Assembly (NCBI GenBank): GCA_026724425.1
Contig: JAIUCV010000282.1
Coordinates: 1-64,000, forward strand
Source of the DNA: Erythrophleum ivorense
Lineage: Eukaryota > Streptophyta > Magnoliopsida > Fabales > Fabaceae
Length of the DNA: 64,000 bases
Direction of reading: 5' to 3'
Shown here: positions 48,382-60,605 of the stretch, piece by piece
Layout: each line of letters starts with the position of its first letter
Numbering within the stretch: the first letter of the stretch is position 1
Position numbers and translations under genes: made by a program
Notes under the pieces: model-generated
What the model was told of the DNA's origin: nothing
Databases searched by the model: none
What the model saw: the letters and a program-made list of their open reading frames with translations, nothing else

Positions 48382-51168
48382 CTGTGACGACCCTATCCTC
48401 TAATCATTGTAATTAAAGTAGATGACGTGATTAATAACCATAAAGCAGGGTTACATGGCATTGAGACTAATTACATATTATGGAAATACAGGGAAATTTG
48501 AACCTTAATAGTGTCAGAGTCATCAATCACATAATTATAACCACTTACATGCCTCAGGGGAAGCAAACATTCATTTATAAGTCTTGATTATATTACCTAT
48601 TATTCCCACATCACATTTATCTTCTATTAATGTTTCTAAACCATCCCTTGAGGTTACCATAAGAAAAACCAAGAATTTTTAGTAAATATAAAGATTTCGG
48701 GACATTCGCTGCACCCAATTTCCATCTAGCCGTGGCCAATTCCCCCTCGGCTTAACCCCTCGCATTTATCGCCGCGGCGAGTTGGACCTTAGCCGCGGCC
48801 AACCTACATGGCGTCGCGGCGAAGAAGCCTCCTGGAACTTCCCTCGCTCGCCTCTCGATATTGGCCGCGGCCAACTACTCCCTTAGCCGCGGCCAATTCC
48901 TCTTTGGAATGCCTGGCTCATTTTCATAAAAGTTCGCCGTGGCCAATTCCTCAATTTGCCCGGCGAATTTCCCTCTGGACGACTCCTAGGTCAGCCTCTC
49001 GAAGTTAGCCGCGGCCAACTACATATTAGTCACGGTGAATTTCTCTCTGGTGCTCTCCCTGGGCAACTTCGCCAAACCTACAACTCTCAAAACCTTGCCT
49101 CATACTCTCCACTCTTCCTCCAATAACCCCCTAGGGTCACTCTACCATGAATTTTACAACTCCAATGGTGTTTATGCACCTTATTTACCCAGCTATTCTA
49201 CCATCTCTAATTTGAAATTTAAGTATGAAATCCTGCCCATCCAACTACCATATGTCAGTAATTACACATATTGATATTTCAAGAAGTTACATAAGCTTCC
49301 AACAATTAACATTCCGTTAAGGTTCCATACATCACTGATTCAAGTCAACAATCTAATATCAAAGGATTTCATTGCTCAAAATGAATGTCAAGGTTCATAC
49401 ATCCATCAACAGCTAATGTAAAGCCTATATCTCATTAGTTACATTCCATGCTATCAAAATACATTCTCCTACACTTGGCAATGCAGATACATGATGATGC
49501 TATACAAGACTTAACAAAATTAGCATCTACCCTATTCTACTCAGACCAAGTGTAGCTCCCCACACCGGGTCTCAGCTCATGGATGTTCATCCACTTGCTT
49601 ACCTTTATCCTTACTCGAAGAACCTTCACCTGAAATATTAATCCCATAAGACGGGGTGAGATATGAATCTCAATAACCAAGGCAATTCCATCATATACTC
49701 CATATTAATTCGCATACATGCATAATTTCATATAAATGCCAGCAGTAGACCATTCATATCGGTAAATGAAATAATTAGGCTATCATGATTACTATCCCAT
49801 ACTAGCAATCATATTATCACATGTTAAAGGCCATTAACACCGGAGAGGCCCGTCCACGGCACCTACTCCTCATTGAGTACAACCGGGGCTCAGTGTATCT
49901 GGGGTTTGATCATAACCCGGTGCTCGATCGAAGCACATGCACGGGTGGCAGCCGCACCACAGCTCCACCATGGACTCACAAGGTCCAATCACAATTTAAC
50001 AGATAGCCAACCAATTCATTCAACATTTCAAATCACTCATGTACAGCAAAATATGAAATTAACACAGATATATAAATGGAATTAATGTAAACCTAGTTAC
50101 CTCACTTGTAGACACTTGCAACAATCACCAATGGTGCAGAAATCCCCCTATAACCATAGCATCATAGAATTACTACTCTAATTCATCATTAATAGTCATA
50201 ATCAGTACCCAAGGAATTTAAAATGCTAATGACTACCCAAGAATCATTTACCTAGCCACAACAAGTCCCAATTTCGGATTTAAGTGTCATCTAACAAAAA
50301 ACTCCACATTCCACCGAAAATCTTAAGCAATTTCGTGCAAAACTAACACCCATTTTCTAAATCAGCTATGGGGGTCTCAAATTAACCAATAAAGCATCAA
50401 AATGGAGGGTTTAAACTCACCCAAAGTCAGCCCTAAGCTCAACCTACGAATTTCATCAAGAAAACCCCCAAACACTTACATTTCAGATTTTGGGTGGAGT
50501 GAAAATACTCCAAATGAAAAACTAATCGGACCAAATTAAAGGGAAAGATGAGGGGATTAAGTTGTATAACTATTACCTTGGCTGAATCTTGCTCTAAATG
50601 TGAGAAAATGCAGAATTCCTGCCCCAAACCCTAGCCTCCTCTCCAAGCTCCGAATTTGCCTCTTGAGTTTCAGAAAAATATGAGAGTGGCTGAAGCATTA
50701 GGGTTTTAAGTGGGCTTAAGTTGGGTCAAAGTGGGTCATGGGTTGCTCCAAGGTCCATCTTCATTTGGACTTCAGATTTTTAAGTTTGTTGGGCCAGTTT
50801 AGAAGTGTTGGGCTGCAGAATTTACTGGGCCAGTTTTTACACTTAAGTTGCTGAAGTTTAACTTGGTTTGGGCCAAGTTTGAAGAGCTCAAGAGTTTTAG
50901 GTCTGCACAAGGATTATTGGGCCACTTAGAAGAGTCTATACAAGGTAAATCTTGGGCCTCCATCACACTAAATTATGTTAGGTCTGCACATAATCCATTG
51001 GGCCTCCATTAGCCTCTTCTCATGATCTATTAATTTAGGCCTAGATAGAAATTTCTATCCCAATTAAATCTCAAACCCATATTAATCATTTATCTCTCTA
51101 AAGTCTCCATTCACTTAACTTGCCCAATGAGCCATGAGTAATACCTTAATTAATTATGGGGTGTTACA
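48382..51168 (-). repeat. Reverse-strand solo LTR of the same family (TSD ACAAC)
   Basis: Minus-strand start is TGTAACACCCCATAATTAAT at 51,168; end is GGATAGGGTCGTCACA at 48,382. ACAAC flanks it exactly (48,377-48,381; 51,169-51,173). It is 2,787 bp and collinear in reverse with the LTR that surrounds it. It contains a GC-rich motif cluster (48,724-49,034). Frames at 48,808-49,008 and 49,821-50,085 lie in it without domain likeness. Confidence 0.9.
48724..49034. repeat. GC-rich cluster of TTAGCCGCGGCCAA motifs
   Basis: Copies of (T/A)TAGCCGYGGCCAA occur near 48,726, 48,790, 48,893 and 49,005, with variants TTGGCCGCGGCCAA (48,860), TTCGCCGTGGCCAA (48,932) and ATCGCCGCGGCGAG (48,768). Many are dyad-symmetric around CCGCGG. 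The surrounding LTR is AT-rich. The same motif occurs in the LARD-like interiors. Confidence 0.8.
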
Positions 51169-51547
51169 ACAACGAAGGTTCCTAGACTCCTATTTTTGAC
51201 CTAGAGACCTTGAAATTTATTATGATAATGTTATACAACAACTTGGGAACATTTATGAGAGGTTTTTATGAGTTGAAATCAATAGCAAGATGAATCAAAG
51301 GTCTTAAATGATAATTATGATCACTTGTAGATTTGGTTAATTGTGGTTGCTTAGCTAATGACCTTAATGATATCAAGGTTCAAATTTCTCTACTTTCTCC
51401 TATTTTAATTAATTATAATGACATTAGACCTTGATTTACAATTATTAATCGTGCTATTAAGCCTAATCATGGTAATTAAGAATTAAGGTTGTTATAACGT
51501 ACATATTCAACACCATTTCTAGAGTGCTTTATCAACTGTAATTTATG

Positions 51548-51750
51548 CTCTGTTTGGTGAGAGGATGTAATAGTAAAAGGTAAAATGTAAGTAAGTAGGA
51601 GTAGGTGAGATAAGAAATGACTATTTTACCCTTACTTTTAAAGAGGTAATTTAATAGATAGAATAATAAGTATAAAGGTATAATAGATATTATACAAGTT
51701 ATATAAAGGGATTACGTTCACAATGCTATGAACTAAACGGATCCTTAGTG
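51548..51750. mobile_element. Possible MITE with CTGTTTGGT ends
   Basis: The left end reads GCTCTGTTTGGTGAGAGG and the right end AACTAAACGGATCC, whose reverse complement GGATCCGTTTAGTT resembles the left end. Such CTGTTTGGT termini are common in plant hAT-type MITEs. Length near 200 bp fits. No clear target duplication, and borders are approximate. Confidence 0.4.
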
Positions 51751-52021
51751 TTTCCTAAAACTTTGAAGTTTCCAATACTCCTTGAACTCAAATGAAGCTT
51801 TAACTTAGTTTCTCTTACATTTTCTTCAGTCTTCTCTCTCAAGCTTCTTTAATGGCAATTTCCTAAAGTATGGGTTTTAATTAATGACAAGTGTTTTAGA
51901 ACATGTTTTTTAGGCTTAGGAAGATATCTATGCTATTAAAATAAATTCAAAATCAATAAAAATGGTAGGTTAAAATTTTCACTCATAAATAAAAAGAGAA
52001 ATGCTGCACCAAGGCTTTAGT

Positions 52022-52107
52022 AGCCTTGGCATTGCAGTGTCAATTGTGCTATCTCTCTTGGGAGACAGCAATGTGGCACTATAGTACCACTACCTAGTGC
52101 CAAGGCT
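52022..52107. repeat. Inverted repeat AGCCTTGGCA / TGCCAAGGCT
   Basis: Perfect 10-base arms at 52,022-52,031 and 52,098-52,107 enclose 66 bases. AAGGCT and ACCAAGGC-like copies lie just outside. It could be part of a small foldback element; there is no flanking duplication that I trust. Confidence 0.55.
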
Positions 52108-52890
52108 GTTGGCTAGAGGGAATTATATGGTTTTCATGCTACTTTGTTGGGAATTCTCTCATGATACCTAATCCACATGAAAATAAAAAATTGTAGAAAA
52201 TTTGAAGCCTTAGTTAAGTCTCTTAAACATGAAATTTTCTTAATGATTGTGTGATTGTACCAACGACTCCATTTTCTTAGAAATCTTAGATGATAATAAA
52301 CTAAATTCAATATAAATCACACTTACATGCTAAATTGCTTGGACCTTATACATGGACAACCTTATTCTCTTCCCAGTTTATGAATCTTATGTGTAAAAGA
52401 TGTACTCCAAAATGATGCATGCATATAGATGACCATATTCTTTCATATATCTAGATTCCTATACATAGAAAGATGATATGTAACGTTTGGTACTTCTAAA
52501 AACACTGTAATGAGTTAGTTTGAAAAATAAGTCCCCTAAGATTAGTGAATTAAGGCCAAATGAAATTTAGATAAAATTTTAAATAATAGAAAATGAGAAT
52601 CTGAGTCTTGAGTTGCCTAGAAACGGGGGTTGGAGTGATTCAAAAAAATCACCGAAAATCTAGTGGCATTTTCATAAATATATGTACTTTTTTGAAAACT
52701 CATAGGAGGGCTTTTTAAATAAAAATTTTAAGTTTTCTGGGGTTCTCAAAGGCTTTGAAAATCGTGAGAAGCCCCAGGACAGTTAAAGCTCCTCCAGTAT
52801 ACATTTTCCAATGGTGGTGAGTCTAAACTTTGACTGATTCATTTAAGAAGATTTTAGCTCCAAATTGAGTGATTCTAAAGGCATTGTATA

Positions 52891-55800
52891 TGTAACACCA
52901 TATATTTCTAGCTCATATTACTACATGTACATGTCTCACATTCATAACTTCCATGAAGGAGCAAGAAAAAGGAGTTAAAATAATACAATTTCTTACGTTG
53001 CGTGATGTATAAAAATTTTCATCAGTGTCACATGGATCGTTTGAGCTCATACTATATATTTTCATATTTAATTACATGAATATACCTCATTTTCATTATA
53101 AAATGTGGCTCACAACTCATGGAACTCAAAGGAAAATAAAAAATAGGCATATTAAATTTTGGCCAGAATTTTGCTTATTTCTAACCTAATTTTAAAAAAT
53201 TATAACTAATTTTAGAAAAATAGAAATCATCAATTCTTGGTCATTATGGAAAGCTACGAATGTTTGCTTCGCAATAAAAATATGCCTAGACCATAACATC
53301 CATCAAAGAGGATGTTTGACATCTAAAAAAAGTTCAGAGGTTAAACTGCCTTCTGGAACTGTCACAGATTTCTGCAACAGATTTGAAAATGTCCAATTAA
53401 TTCCAAGAAAATTCAATCCATACAAATGATACCAATATAGAAATTTGTGGATGTTAAATAGAGGGTAAAAATATTTTCATACCAGCTTAGGTAGTCCAGG
53501 CTTCAAAATTCAATAGAACAGTAACTTAGGTAGGGTGAAACTCCTGATACTAGACAGAATCTTCAAAAAATTATATCTCCCTCTCTAGACCCCCCAAATG
53601 AGGTACTTCTAGTTGGCACAAGTCATTGTGAATGTCTAGTTTCTCTGTATATAATTTCATGACAATCAGACATCATTTAAGCCCTGTGTGACAGATTTCA
53701 TTTTCGGACCAAATGAATAGTGCTGCAAACCAAAATCAGAAAAATTACCAACTTAAAAAATTCATCAAATATTCTGTAGACATCTGAAAATTATGTTCTT
53801 TAGCTGCCAAAAAATCTCTTAACAAGCTCTAATTGCATGCCAAATCTCAGAGCAAGAAGAGCTCATTTGGCCAAAAAGCGATATAGGATTCCATTATGGT
53901 CAATTTTGGCTTCATATGAGGTATCAAAGTAACCAAATGGCTTTCCCTAGGGTTTGGCACCTTTTAGGGAAGTCTAAAAGCATAATTAAGATTTGTGTAA
54001 GCTGTCCAAATGGTCCTAACCTCTATGCTTCTCATTTTGGCCATCTTATCCACACTTATGCATAATTCCATGTTGTCATTAAGGAAGCTACAATGCCATA
54101 ACATGTCCAAATTCCCTTCTAGTGGTCACATAACATATTCTCTCATTCATACATATCATAATATCATAATTATATATGTTCATAACATTACACTACATAT
54201 ACATCCATTGAATACATCAATTGCCATTCTTATAGCCTTAAAGTGACAAAATTTCCACATTTCAATGTCATTGCTTCATCTCTCATATGGTTGACTCCCA
54301 CTGCCTTGCTCTTTGGGTTCACCTAGCATATTAGATCATTGGAGATGAGGGAATGAGATTCAAAGAATCCTAATAGCTCATCTCTCATTCAATCATACAT
54401 AATATATGCAAAGTAAGTCTTAAAAATGCATGCATAGATATCATGGAAGTCATGATCATTCAAGAAGCAAACTTGGCATGTGAATAAGTCATATAAGGCA
54501 TTCAAGAGCTCACCAAGTGGATGGATTGGCCTCACACTTTTTCTCATGGATTTTGGACTTGCCTCACCCATTTTTTAAGAGATTCTTAGACTCAACCATA
54601 CTCTTGGGAGCACACTTTACTTTTGGGAGACTCTTTGCTTTATCTAAACCAATCTGAAGGGTTCTTAGCTCATCCTCACCATGGTTAAGAGTTCTTAGCC
54701 TCTCCACATTCAAGCAAACTCAAACAAACATCATAGCATATTTGAAAGCATAATATGTCATCATGAAATCATGGCATATAAAATCATGCTAGCATACTTT
54801 TATGGCTTGAAAATACACATACACTTTCTAAGACAAGCTAAACACACATCCATGCATGAGAGAAGGTCAAGAGAGCTACTTTACACATAATCACACACTT
54901 TTTCTTTTGAAATTCCCTCCCTTGTTTCGGCCACACACCCACAAACTTGTGGAGATGCTTTCTCTTGGCCTAGACACATTTTATGGGAGTTAATTAGGTT
55001 CATGAAACAATTTGTAAGGTTACATAGCTTGCTTAGACACTAGGTTGTTCTATAAACCCCATTATAGTTCATAATTGCACCTAATGAAGCAACACCCCTC
55101 TAATAATTTCTAGGCTCCATTCTTTCCTTTCAAATATGATTCTTGAGTCCTTTTAAACCTCTTGGAGTCATCACATAATTAAAACAAAGGGCCTAACAAT
55201 ATGTTGCTTCTTTAGGTCATAATATGGAACCTAAAGCATTAACTCACTTTCTATGGGTTCTAAATTTTTTCCAAGGCCTTTCCTCATATTCATTCATCAT
55301 ATATGACACAAAAATAGGTTTGGAAAAATTTAAAACTCTCCCTAACTATTCCATCCATGCTTGCCCAAGACATAGCCCCTTTTTTGCCTCCTTGGAATTT
55401 TCTTTGTTTCCTTGAAGGAGGAAGCATATGGGGAGCATCTTAGGGATCTTAGGAGCTCATTTAAATTCTTAATTAGACCTAGGAATCATCACACAAAATC
55501 AGAATTTGAAAGAAACACTTGAAACCCTAGAATTTGCATCTTGAAATCTAATGGTTATTTTGTTGTTTCCTTTGCATATTCTTGTTCTTCTCCCTCAAGT
55601 ACCTAAGATTCACCCTTAGTTTGGTTGAAAAATCAGATCCTCCTATGATTCCTAGGGTTAGGCAAAATGGAGAAGAAGAGAGGATGAAGGTATCAACCAT
55701 AACAAGAGAAATTACCTAGTTTTCTTGCTTATTCTTGCTTGAATCTTGCTTTCTCCAAGCTCCTCTCTCCAAATCCAAAAATTTTGTTGAGTTTCTCCCT

Positions 55801-56626
55801 TGAATTAGATTTATAAACTCCATTTTAATCAAAGGAAACAAAGGAGGATGAAGAAGAAGTGGTGTGGATGGAGGAAAGCATGAAAAACTACCATGGAAAT
55901 ATACCTTAAGCTTGGATTTTCTCCTCCTTTTCTTCTTCCCTTGGTGTGCCACTCTCCTAGAGTTTCTCCTCTAATTTTGGGCAGAACAATCTGAAGCTGA
56001 ATGAGGGAGAGTGTGAGGCACCACCTATTTATAAGGGAGGAAGAAACACTTTTTTAAAAATTTTCATTTTGCCTTTTATTCTTGGCATTTTCATTTCTCC
56101 TTCGTTTTAGCTCCTTTTTTAGAACCGTCTTTTCCATTATAAAATTTAGATTCCAAATTTAGTAAAATGCCTTTGGAATCACTCAAATTAGAGCTAAAAC
56201 CTTCTTGAACTAATCTGTCAAAGTTTAGGTACACTGACATTAGAAAACGTCCACCGGAGAGGATTTAACTATCTTGGGGCTTTCTATGGTTTTCAGGGCC
56301 TCTGAGAACCCTGGAAAACTCAAAACTTTTATTTAAAAGGCCCTCCTGTGTGAATTCTAAAATTTGCTCAAAATTATGAAAATGCCATTACGTTTCGTAA
56401 GCTTTTTGTAAGAAATTGTTTTTTCATTCTAGCTCCATTTTTCTTTCTGTCTGAGCCTTGGATTCTCATTTTTAGGAGTTTAGAATACTTTCTAAATTTT
56501 TTGGGACCTTAACTATCTCATTTTGAAGGACTTCCTTTTGTATCTAGTGAATTTCGTTCGTTTATGGAGAAATCATACGTTACGTTTCTCACATTTTTTC
56601 TTGTTTTCAGAGAATCGAATGTTATA
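52891..56626 (-). repeat. Reverse-strand solo LTR (TSD GTATA)
   Basis: Minus-strand start is TATAACATTCGATTCTC at 56,626 (family TGTAACATTTGG; the second base has mutated), and end is ATATGGTGTTACA at 52,891. GTATA flanks exactly (52,886-52,890; 56,627-56,631). It is 3,736 bp and closely parallels the LTRs at 19,122, 25,775 and 60,606. Minisatellite at 54,525-54,715, dyad box at 54,357. Confidence 0.9.
56025..56035 (-). promoter_or_regulatory. Candidate LTR TATA box
   Basis: On the minus strand CTTATAAATAG lies about 591 bp from the LTR start, followed by purine-rich leader sequence and, further on, donor-like CTAGGTAATTT near 55,716. Confidence 0.55.
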
Positions 56627-59600
56627 GTATACAATTGGGAACCTAATTTTATGATAGAAAAGATGGTTCTAAAAAAGGAGCTAAAACAAAGCTAGAACAA
56701 ATTTTGTCTTGAAGCTTCTTATATTAGGTATCCAGATTTTCAACTTCTTCTAACCGACTTTGCATTGTCCAAAAATAGAGGAGAGAGCTAGAGAAAAAGG
56801 CGCACAAGAAGGCCAAGAAAGAAGGGGAAAATTCAAGAAAAAGGTAAGCAAAATTCAAGAAATTCATGGTTTTCCTCCTCCAACTTCATTCTCCTCTCTT
56901 TGCTTCACCTTTCCACAGTTTTGGTTAATGAAATGGTTCTATTTTGGCCATGAATCAGAGGAGAAAAGTTAGAAATTCAAAGAGGAGTTTAAAGCAAGGA
57001 GAAGAACTCTTGAAAACAAGCTTGATTCAAGGTAAATTTTTGTATTTGGTTGCTTCTTCTTCTTCTTGCCTTCTCTTCTATACTTTCAGCCAAGAATAGA
57101 ACTAGGGGAAGGGAGGATTTATTGTCTAAAAACAAGAGAGGAACTTGGGTTTTGGACTATAGGAAATTAGAATACACTAAGAAATTGCAAGAAAAATTAA
57201 TGAAATTCAAGAATGAAAAGTGTAGAACTCTTAAATGTAACGCCAAAATTGATTTGATTCTTGAAATTCCTTGCATGTTTGAGTGTTTAATTGAGCTCTT
57301 AAGACCTCTAAGAAGCCTCCCAAGTGTCTTTCCCATCAAGGAAAAATCAAGAAGTCTATGAACTCTTCCTCCCACTCATATTTCGGCCAAGCTAGGATGA
57401 ATAGGTTAAGGATTTGTTCTATCCTTAGTTTGGGACTTCATATGATGGTAAAAGGTAGGAAGAACCCTTAGAAAAAATTTAGGAGTTATAGATTGGGAGG
57501 TGAAGCAATGGTTTCCATAATGTAGCCTTATGAAGCAACATGTGTCTAGGCTTTTGAAAGTGAATGTGTGATGGCTCCAAGGACCTTAAATGAGGTCAAG
57601 AGGCCTAGATATGGGAAGAGAATGGAGCCAAGAACTTGAATTATGGAAGTTGCTTCATTAGGTCATTAATGGAACCATATTGTGACAAATAGAACAAAGT
57701 GTGTTCTTAAGAGTGAGTTAGATGTCCTAGCTTGTTCCAAGAGTATAATTAAGTGTTGTTTATTGTGACTAGGCCAAGGAAATCTAACCCCACCCCATTA
57801 TGCTTATGGAACCAAAAAGTGGAAGGAACAAGCAAAGTAAAGCTTAGATTTTCACCAAGGTACCTTTCCACCTCATTCTTCTTGCATTCTTGGTTATGTA
57901 TATGTCATTGTGTGCTTGTGTGTACTCTTGTGTCTTGTGAACATGCGAATTGATGTTATGATGTTGCATTGGTACTAATATACTTTTTTGAATGTTATTG
58001 GTTATGAAAGTTGCTCATAAGGGTGAGGTAATGCCAAAAGTCCCTTAATTTGGGTCAGGATATGCCAAAAGCCTTAAGGCATGGGTAAGGTCAAGTGAAA
58101 AGTTCCTAAGTTAAGGGTAAGGCAAATCCAAAAGTCCTAGGAATGGGGTGAGGCAAAGCCAACAAAGCCAAAAGTCTCTAGAACTCATTATTGGCTTTGA
58201 TGTGAGTTTGTGGCATGAAAATGTGAATTTGAATGCTTTTATGGTTATGTGAACTTCCATACTTGTGTCTTTGACATGTATATGCCATAAATGTGTGTTT
58301 GAATGGATGTATGAGCTATTAAGATTCCATGAATCTCACCCCCTTCCCTCTTCTATCTCACATGGTTTAGGTGGTGCCTAAGAAGAGAAAAATGCAAGCC
58401 AAGGCGCTTGAAAGACTTTGTTTTGACAAATATGTAGCCTTTCTTTTGACTAGATGTCAAATTAATTGTGTACATATTATTTTTGAGTTGTAAACAAATG
58501 AGAAAATGTAATAACATGTATGAATGATGTATGAACCACTTTTGGTGCAAAATCAATGTAAATGGGAAAATTGGACACTTGATGGTATGTACTTGCTAGT
58601 GTATTCTTGGATGTGGGATGGCCAAAATGAGATGTATGATGATTTAGGCTACTTGGACAGTTCATACTTGATGTAATTATGTTTTTATACTTGCCCAAGA
58701 AGTGCTAGAACATCAAGAAGACCATTTAAGCCCATTTTGATCCATAGTTGTTCTGAAAATGACCATAATGGTGAGTTATGGCAAAATCTATCAAAATGAG
58801 TTCTTTTTTATATAAAATTTGGCACGCACATAGGTCTTATTAAGAGCTTTTTGGGAAGCTAAAATTCATATTATTTGGAGGCCTACAAAATTTTTGACAA
58901 ATTTTTGAAGTTGGTTGAAAATTCAAAAAATGACAGTAGCATTATTCATACGATTCAAAATTTCACCTCTATCATTCATGGGGCAAATGGTATCCAATGG
59001 CTATGAAATTTTACAAAGAGAAATTAGACATTCATAGTAACTTGTGCTAACTAGAATCGCTTCAATTGAATATCTAGAGAGAGAGATGAATTTTTGAAGT
59101 TTCTATTCTGTTCTAGGCACACAATCAGACCTCTATCATTGTTCCATCGATTTTTAGGGTCTAGATGCTTTTGAATTGATCTATAACTATTTTACTCCTC
59201 TAGTAAGCATTTATAGCTTTCCAAATTGGCATAGGTTGCTCAAATTGGATTTTTGTGAAATTAAGTATGCATTTTTAAAGTTTATATCAGTAAGTTGTAT
59301 TAGAAACACTAGATAGTCTGACCTTTGCTACTTTTCTATTGTCAAATCTAGTCCAAATGATGTTTTCATGGCTTGAAATTATTTTTAGCTTAAATTTAAC
59401 ACTAAGATATTTCCATAAAGCTATGGCTTAGTAGATTTTGATTTTTCTACATTTAGTTATGATTTTTCAAAATGGCCCTCGAAATTTGCTACCTTGGACC
59501 CAAGATGAATAAGCTATTTTTCTGGATTTTAGCTCTTGATCCATGGTTTATGCAAAGTTTTGGGATGATTATGATTTGTATGGATGGAAACTAAATAGAG

Positions 59601-59775
59601 AATGTTGTTAGTAAGTTCACGGGGTCCACGAGATATGAGATGAATTTTTAAACCCTGACGTAACACAATTAAATTCATTATTTTTATTGTCTTTTCTTGG
59701 AGTTTCTTGATAACACATGCAAATCATCTTGAATAAAGGAATGTGATGCTAGATCTACTAAGGTATGACATGATA

Positions 59776-60605
59776 CAATGAATGATACTTGTGTCTAGAT
59801 GGCCACTACATGGAATACTAAAGACTATGATATAGACCTAGATAACTTGGAATTATGGCTATGGAAAGGACTTACTATGGACTAAACACCTTAAAACATG
59901 TAAAAAACTAAAAGACACTAAGAGGAAAAGGTTCCAACTATGGTCCAGCATGAGTATCCTAGCATTACAGTAGAACCATGATTCACTTGTGTTGACCTCT
60001 ATATACATATATATATGCTTAGATGTCCTAACCTATTCATATGTACTATGGATTACTAGCATGTATGCAATGTTATGAAAATATGCCAATTGTTAGTGCC
60101 AAGGATTTAGAGTTGTCAGAAAGAGATGATCTCCTATAGACAGAGTTCTTAAAAAGAAATGGTCTCCAAGACGAAGTTCTCAGAAAGAGATGGTCTTTGA
60201 TTGTTTTATGATTATAGATCTGCCTTATGGGACACTCTAGCATGCAATCTATATTTATATGTTTTTATATATGGTATTAACAAGTGTCATGAGATGCAAG
60301 TTAAAGATGATATGTCTTGAGGAGCTGATAATGTAACATAAGAACTATCCATGTTAGTTAATATGCATGGCTGCTGATATGGAATAGTTTCTACCATTAT
60401 GAAATTTGTGTTAATCATTGATTTTTCATGCCTTAATTAATTCATGCATGATGATATTATGACTCAAATAGATATAAGGAAAACAAAAATGTTTTTAGCA
60501 CATGTGGTAGCTCAACCATTATCTAAATTCCTTCTTGTCTTATCAAGAATTTATATATGATTCACACCTTATGTGATAATGTGTGGAAAGGAGCAAGATG
60601 CCAGT
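59776..60605. other. Unassigned stretch between two LTRs
   Basis: 830 bases without a coding frame. It is not LTR-like and shows no PBS or polypurine tract at its edges, so it does not look like a retroelement interior. Contains a three-unit tandem repeat at 60,111-60,201. Confidence 0.5.
60111..60201. repeat. Three-unit ~31-bp tandem repeat
   Basis: Units start AGTTGTCAGAAAGAGATG (60,111), AGTTCTTAAAAAGAAATGG (60,144) and AGTTCTCAGAAAGAGATGG (60,175). Each continues with TCTCC or TCTTT. Units are 33, 31 and at least 27 bases. Confidence 0.7.

Larger units (their letters stand above)
45748..51496 (+). repeat. LTR of a second family (TSD AGGTA/ACGTA), split by its own kind
   Basis: It starts TGTAATACCCAAAAATTAAT at 45,748, is interrupted at 48,382, resumes at 51,174 and ends GGTTGTTATA at 51,496. 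Flanking AGGTA and ACGTA differ by one base. Net length is about 2,957 bp, or 2,830 bp without its MITE, close to its sister's 2,787 bp. A structured, better-conserved block (47,020-47,215) matches 49,818-50,006 in reverse. It lacks the dyad box and minisatellite of the other LTRs, so it is a separate lineage; I cannot name it. No interior domain adjoins it, so it is a solo LTR. Confidence 0.82.
51497..52478. other. Unassigned stretch with foldback DNA
   Basis: No coding frame. It holds a possible MITE (51,548-51,750) and a hairpin-forming segment (52,022-52,107), annotated separately. The rest resembles ordinary intergenic plant DNA. Confidence 0.5.
52479..59770 (+). repeat. Solo LTR (TSD TGATA), split by a reverse-strand LTR
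   Basis: It starts TGTAACGTTTGG at 52,479 and ends AAGGTATGACA at 59,770. TGATA flanks it exactly (52,474-52,478; 59,771-59,775). Without the insertion it is about 3,550 bp. It has donor-like boxes at 56,841 and 57,030, a CAAGGTACC box near 57,858, the minisatellite (58,015-58,185) and the dyad box (58,323). The frame 57,050-57,361 follows a donor-like site but has no recognisable domain. Confidence 0.88.

Noticed and set aside
48808..49008. A 66-codon Arg/Ser-rich frame
   Set aside because: It is a translation of the GC-rich TTAGCCGCGGCCAA cluster within an LTR and has no other support.
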